A stretch of DNA of 64,000 nucleotides from an uncultured Clostridium sp. (GTDB taxonomy: Bacteria; Bacillota; Clostridia; TANB77; CAG-508). Positions within the stretch are counted from its first letter, which is position 1. The number at the start of each line of letters is the position of its first letter. This document shows, one piece after another, positions 50,187-61,700 of the stretch. The notes under the pieces are model-generated. The model did no database searches and was not told where the DNA came from. It saw only the letters and a list, made by a program, of their open reading frames with translations. A program made the translations under genes and the position numbers. Location of the stretch: NCBI GenBank assembly GCA_948467875.1, contig CAOKFZ010000003.1, forward strand, positions 1-64,000, written 5' to 3'.

Positions 50187-51023
50187 CTATCCTTTCTTGC
50201 CTAATTTCTGATTTTCACGATTGCCAATAACCTCTTCGTGATGAAAATAATCAGAATAATTAATTTTATTTTTATCGCAATATTCCTTGATTTTGTTATC
50301 CACATTAATCAACTCTTGTCGATCGCCTTTTATATAAACTCTCTCAAAAATTGGATATACTTTTGGATATTTTTGTTGCACATATCTTAATACGTCATAT
50401 TTATAGGCACCTCGCAAATTCAAATCTTCAAACCAATATTCATTAATATAGCCTTTCGTTTTTTCAATAATTGCTTGCCAATCTGTAATTCCTATAAAAA
50501 TTGGCGACATAAATAAAATCGTGTAAATTCCATTTTCGTACAATGTTTTTAACGTCTCTAGCCTTTCTTGTATCGAACTTGCCCTGTCCATATCTTTTCT
50601 AAAATTCTCATCAAGCGTATTAACAGACATAGCAACACTCAAATTTTTCATTTGTTTTAGTAAATCCAAATCTCGGAGTATTAATTTATTTTTGGTTGCT
50701 ATTTGTAGTCTACAATTAATGCCTACTAGCTGCTCTAATATTTTTCGAGTGACTTCGTACTTTGTCTCATATGGATTATAGCAATCTGTAACAGAGGACA
50801 TAAATACATTTTTCCCTTCAATTTTTCTTGTATCTATTATCTTATCACATAATTTAATGTCGATAAATTCGCCCCATTCTTCTGGATGATTGGTAAATCT
50901 TTTCATAAATGAAGCATAACAATATCTGCATTTATGTGGACATCCAACATATGGATTTATGGCATATTCTCCAATTTTTGATTTAGTTAAATAATCTTTT
51001 ACTTGCTTTTCTTTTACTATCAT
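50187..51023 (-). CDS. Radical SAM protein (SPL-like, CPHKCRYC type)
   Basis: 278 residues. Iron-sulfur motif CPHKCRYC (about residues 27-34) after NPYVG, followed by FMSSVTDCYNPYETKYE and LQIATKNKLILRDLDLL, marks shared with the gene at 23149-24030. AAGGAGC supports the start at 51023 over the longer ORF (51059). The reaction is unknown. It is on the minus strand downstream of PAP2, 58 bases apart. Confidence 0.9.
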   Translation of the reverse strand: MIVKEKQVKDYLTKSKIGEYAINPYVGCPHKCRYCYASFMKRFTNHPEEWGEFIDIKLCDKIIDTRKIEGKNVFMSSVTDCYNPYETKYEVTRKILEQLVGINCRLQIATKNKLILRDLDLLKQMKNLSVAMSVNTLDENFRKDMDRASSIQERLETLKTLYENGIYTILFMSPIFIGITDWQAIIEKTKGYINEYWFEDLNLRGAYKYDVLRYVQQKYPKVYPIFERVYIKGDRQELINVDNKIKEYCDKNKINYSDYFHHEEVIGNRENQKLGKKG

Positions 51024-51081
51024 TTTTATGCTCCTTACCTTAATACCTTGACTCAACAAAGTTAAGATATCGAATTAATTT

Positions 51082-51756
51082 TTAAAAATTTTTTTCTATT
51101 ACAAATTTCTTAATTACTCTTGTATATAAAATCAAATATGAAATTGAAACTAGAAATCCACCGATAACATCACTCGTATAATGCACTCCCAAATATATCC
51201 TGCTCATTCCAATTAATATTGGAATTATCCCTAATATACCAATCAGTAATACTTTTAATCGTCTATTTTTGCTATATTTATAAACTAAATATAATAAAAA
51301 TCCATAAAATGCCATACTTACCATAGAATGACCAGACGGAAAACTATATCCGCTCTCATCAATCATTCTAAATTCAGTTGGTCTCGGTCTTTGGACAATA
51401 TTTTTCAGTAACAAATTTAATTCTGTAATTATGATTAAATTTGTCACAATTGAAATTCCTATTTTTTTATTTTGGATTACAATGCATAAAATAACCGTTA
51501 CCGCAATTAGAAAAATAGCACTTCCCATAATAGTAATAAATTTTGCTATCGGCGTTACAAAATCCGATATTAAAAACTTTGAAATCAAATGATAGCCAAT
51601 CCTATCAATTTTCATTATTTCTTGTTCGCCTATTTGTTCAAAAATAACAAGAAATCCTATGACACAAATAAATAAAATAATCCATTTTAGATTTTTTATT
51701 ACCCAAATTTTGATATTTTTTTTTATTCGTTTCATTAATTTTCCCTTCTCTTTCAT
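51082..51756 (-). CDS. PAP2-family phosphatase
   Basis: 224 residues with six predicted membrane segments. The three phosphatase motifs are visible: KNIVQRPRP, SFPSGHSM and SRIYLGVHYTSDVIGG. Active site faces outward; substrates are probably undecaprenyl or phosphatidyl phosphates. Two starts are possible (51756, supported by GGAG; 51735). Operon with the HAD gene upstream (18-base gap). Confidence 0.93.
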   Translation of the reverse strand: MKEKGKLMKRIKKNIKIWVIKNLKWIILFICVIGFLVIFEQIGEQEIMKIDRIGYHLISKFLISDFVTPIAKFITIMGSAIFLIAVTVILCIVIQNKKIGISIVTNLIIITELNLLLKNIVQRPRPTEFRMIDESGYSFPSGHSMVSMAFYGFLLYLVYKYSKNRRLKVLLIGILGIIPILIGMSRIYLGVHYTSDVIGGFLVSISYLILYTRVIKKFVIEKNF

Positions 51757-51774
51757 TTTTTACTCCACTAGATT

Positions 51775-52467
51775 TTATAGTATTTCCTTTAATTCCATTA
51801 AACTTGTAATTTGATAATCTGGGCTAATATCAGTGTTATTTTTCTCATGCTTGGGATTATACCAAATAGCTTTTATGTTAGCACTTTGGGCACCTTTTAT
51901 GTCTTTTTCTAAACTATCTCCAATCATGATTACTTCATCTGATTTAAGTTTTATTTTTTCTAATAATACATTAAATATTTTTGGATTAGGTTTACTACTG
52001 TTTACTTCTTCTGATACAATCATATCCGAAATATATTTTGATATTTCGCTATTTATAATTCGCGGTTTCTGTAATTTTACCAAGCCATTTGTAACTACAT
52101 ATAATTGGTAGTTTTTATAATATAAATATTCTATTATATCATACGCATTTTCAATTAAAGCTACTGTTTTGGCTAATCCATCTTGAAAAAGTTCATTGGC
52201 TTTTTTATAGTCATTATACGCTAAATTTATTTGTTTAAAAAATACTTCAAATCTATATTCAGGTATATCCTTTTTCGAAACAGGACTTAAATTATGTGCA
52301 GCACTATCCCACAATTTTCTATCCAAAGGTCTAAAAATGCTCTGATATTCTTCTTTATAGTTCTCATCTATTTTATCAAACAAATATAATAATGCTTCCC
52401 TTTCACATTGCTTATGGTTTATTATTGTATCATCAGCATCAAAAAATATTGCTTTTATATTATCCAT
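51775..52467 (-). CDS. HAD-superfamily hydrolase (YjjG/YfnB-like)
   Basis: 230 residues. HAD motifs: I FFDADDTI (residues 9-16, the nucleophile Asp first), II VTNGLV, III Lys in SSKPNPKIF, IV MIGDSLEKDIKGAQ. The alpha-helical cap after motif I fits the YjjG group of nucleotidases/phosphatases. Cytosolic. It is on the minus strand with PAP2 and the small membrane gene. Confidence 0.92.
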   Translation of the reverse strand: MDNIKAIFFDADDTIINHKQCEREALLYLFDKIDENYKEEYQSIFRPLDRKLWDSAAHNLSPVSKKDIPEYRFEVFFKQINLAYNDYKKANELFQDGLAKTVALIENAYDIIEYLYYKNYQLYVVTNGLVKLQKPRIINSEISKYISDMIVSEEVNSSKPNPKIFNVLLEKIKLKSDEVIMIGDSLEKDIKGAQSANIKAIWYNPKHEKNNTDISPDYQITSLMELKEIL

Positions 52468-52505
52468 TTTCTCTCACATATCCTCACTAAAACTTATTAA
52501 TTCTT

Positions 52506-52904
52506 CTATTGCTTATTTATTTTATGCTGTGAATAAATTACTACTGCTGATACAATTAAAAACAAACCAGTATAATTTATAAAAATATCTTGATAAGCTG
52601 ATGAAGCCAAGGCTTCTCTAAAACTCGTCGTCCAGATATAAAAGAAAGTAAGTAACATCGTTGGAACATACGTTACAATCATTCTCATCCATACATTTTT
52701 AATTGGCAACTTAGTCGCCATTTCATATGCAACAATGCCTATCAAAACAATTAATGCTCTGTCAATTTCATGCCAATTTCCATTCGGATCTGCATATATT
52801 CCTGAAGTCAAATACCCAATACTATTGACCAAAGTTGCTATCGTATAAATCACGCAATACATAAATACTGCGTTTTTCAGCCATCCATTCCAAATCTTTT
52901 TCAT
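52506..52904 (-). CDS. Small four-pass membrane protein, unknown
   Basis: 132 residues with four hydrophobic segments (about 13-33, 47-64, 74-92 and 108-126), and the N-terminus MKKIWNGWLKNA. No family was recognised with confidence. AAAGGAG precedes the ATG. It lies between the HAD gene and a larger membrane protein gene on the same strand. Confidence 0.6.
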   Translation of the reverse strand: MKKIWNGWLKNAVFMYCVIYTIATLVNSIGYLTSGIYADPNGNWHEIDRALIVLIGIVAYEMATKLPIKNVWMRMIVTYVPTMLLTFFYIWTTSFREALASSAYQDIFINYTGLFLIVSAVVIYSQHKINKQ

Positions 52905-52949
52905 ACTTTTATTTTCTCCTTTTTACAAATACGAATAATTTGTTATCTA

Positions 52950-53744
52950 TTATGAATCATTTTTTATAGGAATAAAATTTTCCGTAAATTTATATTTTCC
53001 TCTATTTTTTACATACAAAAATCCGATAATACTAAAAATAACCGCCCCAATGAAATTAACAAATAAATCCTTCATAGTATCAACAATACCAATATCTAAA
53101 TAGCCGTTTTCAATGGTTGTAACACTTCCATTTTTGGCATAAATTTCAGTTTTTTCAATATCACTTACTTTTATTGGAATATTTTCTCCGCTTGGATTTA
53201 ACTCTACCGAAGAAATACTCGGTACAATTCTGTCCTTCTGCATATCCGTGTGAAATACGCTATCTGCCGTAAATTCGTAAAACTCCCACAAAATTCCGAT
53301 TGTCATAGAAAAACAAAAAGCCACAATCACAACATAAATTGGCGACAAACTAATATTTTTGCTATTTTGATTTAACAAATCAACCAATGAAAAACCAATT
53401 CCTGCACACAAAAATCCATTTAAGGTATGCAACATCGTATCCCAAAAAGGAATGATACCATAAAAATTATTAATCTCTCCCAAAATCGTCGCCGAAAAAA
53501 TAAAGAGATAGATAATCGCTTCTAATAAACTCGGTAAACCAATTTTAAATTTTTCGGATATAATTGTTGGTATCGTAAATAGCAAAAGCGCTAATGCGCA
53601 CATAAATACATTTTCAAAATTCCCCATTACGATTTGAAATATCATACTTGCAACCACCAATAATCTCAATGTTAAATAAACTGCAATTGATTTTTTGTTG
53701 GTTTCTTCATATTTTTTCTTCATTTTCTTTGCAAACTTTCCCAT
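52950..53744 (-). CDS. Multi-pass membrane protein (DUF2238/YjdF-like)
   Basis: 264 residues: about five membrane segments, a motif WDTMLHTLNGFLCAGIGF (about residues 107-124) and IGILWEFYEFTADSVF, both typical of the YjdF-like family, then an extracytoplasmic insertion (about 170-225) and a last membrane helix. The role is unknown. Only 2 bases separate its stop from an acetyltransferase gene upstream, so they form an operon. Confidence 0.75.
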   Translation of the reverse strand: MGKFAKKMKKKYEETNKKSIAVYLTLRLLVVASMIFQIVMGNFENVFMCALALLLFTIPTIISEKFKIGLPSLLEAIIYLFIFSATILGEINNFYGIIPFWDTMLHTLNGFLCAGIGFSLVDLLNQNSKNISLSPIYVVIVAFCFSMTIGILWEFYEFTADSVFHTDMQKDRIVPSISSVELNPSGENIPIKVSDIEKTEIYAKNGSVTTIENGYLDIGIVDTMKDLFVNFIGAVIFSIIGFLYVKNRGKYKFTENFIPIKNDS

Positions 53745-53746
53745 AT

Positions 53747-54391
53747 TTACTCCTTACTTTTCGCATTTATAAAATAATCATAAATAAAAAATGTCATTTT
53801 AGTTTCTTTTCCTTGCATGAAAAATGTATGCGATTTTTCATTACGTCTCGTCATACCTTGATGTTCATAAAAGCCATAATTACAACTTGTGTCTGTAAAC
53901 AAATAAAAATGATTCACATTTTGCGATTTCATATATTCCAACATATCACAAAACATCTTTTTGCCAATTCCATTGCCACGTGCCTTGCTAGAAATCGCAA
54001 AAAATGCCACTTCTCCTTCGTATTCGTGTTTACATTCCTTTAAAAGTTCTTTATCCACTTCACTCACACTTGAAAAAATCTTGGATACTTTCCTGCCTTC
54101 TCCAGACAAATATAACGATAAAATAGCCAATATTTGCCTCATTCGATATTTCAAAGGGCATTTATGAGTTTTACTATCTTTCGCCATCATAACACCAATT
54201 GGCTCATTATTCAGCAAAGCCACTTGCGTATAAGTTTGATTCGTCAAACAACTGCTCAAAAATACTTTCGCCATCTTCTGTGCTGTTTTAGGAGAACACA
54301 GGTCATTATAATGCCATGCCTCTATAATGATTTCCTCAATGATTTTGGAATCCTCTTTGCAAAACTCTCTAAAAACGATTTCTTTTTTCAT
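53747..54391 (-). CDS. GNAT-family acetyltransferase
   Basis: 214 residues. Acetyl-CoA motif A SKARGNGIGKKMFCDMLEYM, core GNGIGK, is at about residues 130-150; motif B is in FYEHQGMTRR. The N-terminal part has AEAWHYND-like GNAT strands. AAAGGAG with 8-base spacing fixes ATG at 54391 rather than the GTG at 54400. Substrate unknown; the facing neighbour MerR gene lies upstream. Confidence 0.87.
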   Translation of the reverse strand: MKKEIVFREFCKEDSKIIEEIIIEAWHYNDLCSPKTAQKMAKVFLSSCLTNQTYTQVALLNNEPIGVMMAKDSKTHKCPLKYRMRQILAILSLYLSGEGRKVSKIFSSVSEVDKELLKECKHEYEGEVAFFAISSKARGNGIGKKMFCDMLEYMKSQNVNHFYLFTDTSCNYGFYEHQGMTRRNEKSHTFFMQGKETKMTFFIYDYFINAKSKE

Positions 54392-54448
54392 ACCATACAC
54401 TCCTTTACTATTTTAGTATAAAGTATACAGTAGCTGTAAAGTCAAGTG

Positions 54449-55249
54449 TTATTCTTGAATTTTCATTAAAATTTGTGTAATATATTCATTTTCATCGCAA
54501 ATTGCAAAATCATTTAGCCCTTTTTCATAAGCAAATCCTGTTAATTCCAAGTTATGTTGTTGGGCATATTCTAGCATTTTTTCATACATTTTAGGCAAGT
54601 TGTCCCAAATGCCTTTCAGATAACCACATAAATATTTTCCCTGAGGCTTTATAAAAACATTTTTATTTTCGCTCAAAACCGGCGTAAATAAGCCATCGTA
54701 TTCTTCAAAATTCTTATTTCGCACTTTTTCCAAAGAAATATAACTTCCCACACCTGCCCTACATTGCTCAATTCCCCATTTATCGTTTATGTAAGAAAAT
54801 AATTGCGGTAAATCCTCTTCTCTAAAAGCAAACGGTGCTGTCAAAAATTCTTCCTGCTCGCACTCAATTATTTCAATTGTCGTATTCTGTTTTTGTTCAC
54901 ACAGCAATAATTGTTCTTTTTTATCTTGTAATAATTTTTGTGTCTTTTTTAATGTTTCTATCTGCACCTCAATTTCGCTAATTTTTTTGTCCGCAATAGC
55001 CATAAAATCCTTTGCATTTGGGTTTTTTACATAATTTTTAATTTCTTCTATGCTCATATTTAACTCTTTGAACATACGAATATATTCAAAATCTATACTT
55101 TGCAACGCATCATAATATCGGTAATTATTTTCTCCTTTATCCTTTGGCGAAAACAAACCAATTTCATCATAATAATGTAGCGTACGTTTATTGACATGAT
55201 GCAACTTTGCAAATTGAGCAGTTGTTAAACGAGAAAAATTTTGATTCAT
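54449..55249 (-). CDS. MerR-family regulator with GyrI-like ligand domain (BmrR type)
   Basis: 266 residues. N-terminal MerR winged HTH, LTTAQFAKLHHVNKRTLHYY, YDEIGLFSPK, then a dimerisation helix (about 85-115) and a C-terminal effector-binding domain (about 125-266), as in multidrug-binding BmrR: GVGSYISLEKV, VFIKPQGKYLCGYLKG, LTGFAYEKGL. It activates transcription through a 19-bp spacer promoter. AAGGAG places the start at 55249. Likely targets are neighbouring genes, perhaps the acetyltransferase at 53747. Confidence 0.92.
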   Translation of the reverse strand: MNQNFSRLTTAQFAKLHHVNKRTLHYYDEIGLFSPKDKGENNYRYYDALQSIDFEYIRMFKELNMSIEEIKNYVKNPNAKDFMAIADKKISEIEVQIETLKKTQKLLQDKKEQLLLCEQKQNTTIEIIECEQEEFLTAPFAFREEDLPQLFSYINDKWGIEQCRAGVGSYISLEKVRNKNFEEYDGLFTPVLSENKNVFIKPQGKYLCGYLKGIWDNLPKMYEKMLEYAQQHNLELTGFAYEKGLNDFAICDENEYITQILMKIQE

Positions 55250-55430
55250 AATCATCTCCTTTTCATCACTGTTCTCAATCTTTTTGCTATTTTAAAGTAT
55301 AACATAAAATACTCTTTTCTTCAATATTTTTCAAAAAATCTCCTCAAAACATTACCAACAAAATGTTTTACTTGACTTTATAAAATAAATTTGATACATT
55401 AATTGCATCAAATAAAAAGGAGATTTTACC

Positions 55431-55709
55431 ATGACCAAAGCTGAATTAATTGACGCTATGAGCAACCGAACTTTAGAAACCAAAAAAGTTACTGAAAATT
55501 TCTTAAACACTTTTATAGAAATCCTTGTTGAAACCTTAAAAAACGGAGATAAATTGCAACTAAGTCACTTTGGAACTTTTGAAATTGTAAACACAGCTCC
55601 TAGAAAAGGAAGAAATCCGCAAACAAAAGAAGAAATTATCATTCCTGCCTCTAAAGCTGCAAAGTTCAAACCCGGAAAAGCTTTAAAAGAAGCAATTAAT
55701 CAAAAATAA
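55431..55709 (+). CDS. HU-family DNA-binding protein
   Basis: 92 residues, normal length. The HU/IHF signature appears as GTFEIVNTAPRKGRNPQTKEE (about residues 49-69), with the DNA-intercalating Pro in RNPQT; N-terminal helices TKAELIDAMS. It bends DNA. AAAAGGAG precedes the ATG. A single gene with its own terminator, next to a facing operon of giant surface proteins. Confidence 0.97.
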   Translation: MTKAELIDAMSNRTLETKKVTENFLNTFIEILVETLKNGDKLQLSHFGTFEIVNTAPRKGRNPQTKEEIIIPASKAAKFKPGKALKEAINQK

Positions 55710-55718
55710 AAAACTCAA

Positions 55719-55753
55719 AAAAGAGACAAGTTTTCACTTGCCTCTTTTATTTT
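55719..55753. terminator. Terminator between HU and the surface-protein operon
   Basis: AGAGACAAG pairs with CTTGCCTCT (one mismatch), with T/A runs on both sides, so it can stop both facing genes. Confidence 0.75.
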
Positions 55754-55756
55754 ACG

Positions 55757-58700
55757 CTATTTAAGCACTTTTTTCTTAATCCAGATAATACCTCCGCAAA
55801 GAATAACCAATCCAATTGCTGAAGCCGCAGCCATTTGCATTTTCCAAACAGCCAATGAACTACCTGTTGGTGGAGATAATGTAATAACCTCTGTTGCACT
55901 CGTATCTCTCTCGTACTTCATTCCTGCACTCACTGTTGTTTCTGTGTTAATTTCGGTATCCAATGCATTAGCAGGATTTTGGTTACCTGGTATTGTAAGT
56001 TCATCTCTTCTACCTACAACATTTTCATATCGGATAATTTCAGCAACATTGTCAATTTGCAAATCATCTGCATCAGCACTCACATATCTTGTTACCAACA
56101 AACTCATACTTGAGCTATATGGCGTTCCTGTGCTAGTTGCTGCTACATATGGTGTTAAGTGTACAATAAATTCTCCATTATGAATTGTATCACTTGTTCT
56201 GTCATTATCGACACTTAAAACCAAATTGTTTCTTCTATCTGTGTTATAAGAAATGCCATCTTCGTCAACAATCGTATCTACGCCATCAATATTTTGAATC
56301 ATGCTAGGGTCAATGTGATTTCTTAATTCCTCTATTTCAGCATTACTCCAACTCATATTAGCAACTGCATTTAAACTTGCATCAAATGTTACGTCATTGT
56401 CAATATAATCCACCAACTGTCTTACTCTACTTGTCACAACGCTATCCGCTTGGTCGCCTACTGCACCTAGATAGTAAATACTTCCTACGTAATGACCAAT
56501 TTCGTTATCATTTTTCAAGCTGTTGCCATCTTTTTTATACGTTGCTAATCTTGTTGCCAAACGTTTACATTCTGGCTCAAAACCACCATTATCCCAATCA
56601 AATGAACTATCCGCTAGCCAGCCTGTTCTGTCAACTTCTCCTGTATTAATTGCTGTAAATCTGTATTTTACACTAATTGTCGTACCTTCCAAAATATCAA
56701 AATCAATGTTAATATATCGGAAACCTTGGTTAGTTGCCAAGTCTCTGTTTAGTGCCTGCAAATTATCAATTCCATAAGAATTTGCTGTATCCAATTCCAC
56801 AGTAGCTGTGATTTCGCCTCTGTCATCCACCGCATAATTGATATTATATTTTGCATCCATAATCGTATTTCCGTCAGATGTTGTTAGCGTAATTTCTTCG
56901 ATTTGTTTATCTAATGTAATTTGCGTAATTGGTCTTTCCTCCAAACCGAAATTTACATTTTTAATGTCATAGTTGTAACCAGCTGTTCCATATCCACTAA
57001 ACTCAATATTCATATCTAGCTTCAAAGTATCGGCAAACATATAATAATCTTTAAACAAATCTTCTTGATAGCCAGCCATTACGCTACCATTGTTATAATC
57101 AATTGTCCTTGATTTTTCAACCACTTCCAATCTTCTGACTTCGTTGTCAATAGCTGTATTTTTTATTTCTGCATTTTGGTTTGTTGTTTCAATATCCAAA
57201 TAACTATCTGCTCTTACATACTTATCTGGCGCTCCACCTTTTACATCAGCTTTCAATGTGGTTGATTTATAATCTTGACCATTATAATACTTTGCTGTTG
57301 AATAATCTGCTGATGCTATTTTATTGGCAAAGTCATCTCCATAAACAAATCTTACCACATAATCTCCTGCTGGAACATTGTTGAATGTATATTTTCCTTC
57401 ATCCTGTGTTGTAATTCTACTGCTAAATCCACCTGTGACTTCTTCCAAAGTTCTGCCATTCAAGCAATCTAAATTTTCAGCTGTTGGCCAAATGTAATCA
57501 TATTCTGTGTAATTTCCTGCTACATCTGGTACCATTACTTTTTCAACAAACTGAGTTGTCAAGCCTTCAATTCCAACTTCATTATCTTCTTTGATACCAT
57601 TACCAACTTGTTGATTATAGCCCGGATTTTCTGTATTGGTATCTTTGCTGTTATCTTCCCAAGCCACACCATTGACTGTTCTGTCTTGATTTTCTGCCAC
57701 TAAATTAATGTTCAATTGTGGCGCTGCAAACGTATCATCTTCGTACCATTTTTTGCTGTTATTTGTCGCAATCGCTACATTGCTTGGTGCAGAATCTCTG
57801 TCAACCTTTCCAGCAACATTTGAAGTTCCTGTATCATAAGTCGTATAACTTGCGATTTCTGCTACATTACATTTTAGTCCTAAAATAACTGAGTCATCAA
57901 TATTGTAAGTTGTATCTTGGTCTTTTTTTACCTTAAATGTCACAATCAATTCTTTTTGCTCGCCTGGTGCCAACAAAATATTCGCATTATTCAAGGTCAT
58001 TTTATTGTAATGAATATTAGTGTCGTTTTTATCTTTGTCAGCTCCCACTAAACCAGTTTTGGTTGTTTCCCAATTTTCTTTACAGCCGTCTGCCACTTTC
58101 AACTCGCCATTAATATCTGTCTCTTTTCCGCCAACTGTCTGTGTTTTCAAATATTTTGTTACATCTTCTTTGACCAATTCAAATGAGCTATCATAGTAAT
58201 CATCAATGCTATTAATCTTCACATCATAGGCTGATGAACTGTTGCTTAGCTTAATTTTGTAAGTCAAGAAAATATCCATTTGCGTATCTTTTACTGTCTT
58301 ATTGTTGACATTTGGCAATGCTTTATAGAAAGTCTCCAACTTATCATAAATGTTTTGGTCTGTTCCTGTTTTGTACATTTCTGCTCGGTAATAATAATCC
58401 GAACGATACAATCCTAAAGCATATTCAATCGTCTCTCCTACATTTTCGCCTGTTACTTTAATGTCTTTGTCAAGAGAGTTCAGCTTCTCTTCTGTCAAAT
58501 CAAAATGTCCACTGTAATTATATTGATACAATTTCTCTTTTACAACTACTTTCGCGTTATCCAAAGTTTTACTCAAAGCCACATCAGCTGTTGTTCTACG
58601 TTTCAAACCTAGGTTAATATTCAAACAATAATTGTAAACTGCAATAAATTTATAGCTTTCCTGAATTCCATTATCTGTGATTGTTTTATCCACGTTTGTC

Positions 58701-61700
58701 AAACTGCTTCCATCATAGGCATCCACATCAAATGGGAATGTCAAATCTCCAACTGATGTTCTCGCCGTTGCTCTAAAAATGTCACTTACTAGACCATTTT
58801 CAGTTGTCGTAATCAAGCTAGATCTAACAGGATATTCGTCTCCCGCATTATCTGCATGATACTTCAAATCAACTTGTCTTCCGTCTGCTAAAGTAGCTGT
58901 TCCTGTTGTATCGCCATTGGCATTGATTTCAGTCTTTCCTGCTACATTTGTAATAACCTTGTTTGCATTTTCTGGTGTCGCAAGTGCCATAGAATCTTTT
59001 GCGTATCTGTCTTTTACAGACGTTTTCGCCGCTTTATAAGCCGCTGCTTTTTCTGCATTAGAACCCGTATTTTTGATTTTGTTATTGCCTCTAATTTGAT
59101 AAGCTAAAAATTCAGTTGGCTCATATGTTTGACCGTCATACACAAATTCCACATCATAGCGTGCCGTGTACCCCTTTTGCTTTTCCTCGTCTGTAACAGT
59201 TGGCACAGGAATTCTTGGCACATCCCACCTACCATCTGATTTTGTAATAATTGGGTAAGTTACTTCATTATTAGAAGTATCTTTGTACGCCTTAGCAATT
59301 TCTCGTGAAACTTCTTTTCCATTTGCATCATAAACCACTTTATAAACTGTGACTTCTGCATTCTCTTTTGGTGTATCTCCTTCATCATAAACGCCGTTTG
59401 GTGCGTTATAATAAGTGTCTTCATTTTTGGTATCTAGCGTTTCATCAATCCACACAACACCTGACATTGAAAATGTCAAATCAATTAATGTAATAACAGG
59501 TAATTCATTAATGATTTTCGCATCAATTACTTTGCCGTCAATCAAACTATGTCCTTGTTCGCTACTCGTCTGGTCGACTACATCGCTATAAGTAATGCCT
59601 TTTAATCTCCAGCCTTTTGGCAAATTCGTTTCTCTAACTGTAAACGTTGGTGCCTTTGAACCATACCAAACAACATCTGATACTTCAAATGACCATTTTC
59701 CGTCTTCTGGCAAAGATTTCTTAATCACTTCCGTAGAATTTTCATACGTTTTTCCATTGTGCACAAATGTACCACTAATCACAACTTCTACGTCAAATTT
59801 TGTTCCGTCTTTTGCTAGTGTGTCCTTGCTGATTTTCTCTGTGGTTTCAATATCTTTTTCCACTCTCAAACCACCACTATGTTTTGTCATGTCGTTAGTA
59901 AATTTAGCTGAAATATTCGCCTCGCCATCTGCTACTAATCTACCAGAAATTGAATTTCCTTGTTGCTCGCCAGCACTTTGTACTTTTCCATCTTTATCTA
60001 CAACCGTTGCTTCAATCTTATTAACTTTCGCTTCCGCATTATTGATATTAATTTCTTCTACCACAAATGTTGGAGCTGTATCGCCTTTCCAAATAAACGC
60101 ATATGGACCTTTTTTCTCGCCTGCTTTCACACCAAGCACATCAAATGACTGCACTCCATTTGGCGTTGTACTTACGCCATTGACTGTCACTCTAAAATCA
60201 AATGTGTCATCTGTAACTTGTCCATTCATCAATGCTTTTTCAATTGTCAAAAATCCAACATGTTCATCTGGCATATCTGGTTTATGGTTACTTGCTTGCA
60301 CATCAAATTGTACTGTACTTCCGTCTAATTTTCCTGTTGCAGGTGTAATATATCGATTTGGATACAATTTACTATCCGCTGTCTCAAGCTCGATTACTTC
60401 ATAGCTTGGCGTTTCGTCTCCATACCACACATACTCTTTTGAATAATTTTCTGAAGTTAGTGTACCTTTTGCCACAACAATTGGCAAAATTTCCTCCTCT
60501 GTTTTTCCGTCTGGATATGTAACTGTAATTTTAAACTCAAACACTTCGTCATGGTCTGCTGCATCCGTAATTGCTTTCATTAATCTTATTTTATTAGAAT
60601 GTCTTTTATTAATTTGATTTCGTGCTGTTATTTCAATTGTCTCATTTGTTACCAAGGAACCATTGCGATTATCTGTCATATCCACAAATTTCCATGCTTC
60701 GTTTTCTGGCAACATTTCGTGTACTTCATACGTTGGAGCTGTATCGCCTTTCCAACTAATTGGACCTACTTTTACAGCTTCCCCAGCTCTTACTCTTGCA
60801 AAAAGAGTTTCATTTTTTCCGTCAGCATAATTTAACCTTACAGAAAAAGTAAAATATTGATTAGCTCCGCTGAATTTCTCTTTTACCTCATCTGCTGTCA
60901 TTTCTTTGCCATTTTCGCCTAGTGCAATTTTACGAATAATAATGCTTCCTTCATGCTCGTCAGAATCTTCTGGTTTTGTACTTTTATGAATCTTAACCGT
61001 TTCATACCATCTTGCTGCTCGATTGGCTAAAACCAATTCCTGTTGATCTTTTGGTAAAAGTCCATCATTTAATTTTCCTTCTAATATTTCATAAGTTCCA
61101 CCAACAATTAAATATTTGTAATCGATATCCATTCCTGTAATCATGGTTGCGCCTTCGATGTAATCTAACTCAATGTAAAACACATCATCTGAATGAGGAT
61201 ATTCAAATTGATCATCATGTGTTGTTTTCCAAACAAATCTCCATTTGTCTTTTGGAACTGCTTCATTGCTTGCATCTGTGTAAATATCAAATCCGCAAAG
61301 CGCTCCAAAATCAACTCCATTCGTACTTTGTTCCACATAATTAATCGAAATCGGACCAATCATATATTTTTGTGTATCTTCTTTAAATTGCACATTTACA
61401 TTATTTTCTAACTTTGATGCCTTCTCGCCAGTCAATTTTCCACTCTCGTCTAGCACATTAAAAGCAAGTAATTCTTTTTCTTCCTTTATAGCTGGAAACT
61501 TGATGGTTTCCTCTGTGGCTTTATTTGTTGTGTCCACATAAGTAGATGGACTAGAAACATCTCCTGTTGTAATTTTTGAAACAAAACTTTGGTATGCTTT
61601 TGCAGTATTAGCTAATGTGTTTTCTCCTATTCCAGATGTACCCTGCAAATTATACCAAGCCTTTTGAATTTCATTATAATTGTCAGGTGCACCATATGAA

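Noticed and set aside
59595..60404. Plus-strand ORF of 269 codons opposite the giant surface protein
   Set aside because: Antisense shadow without ribosome site; sequence is low-complexity Ser/Thr/Phe.
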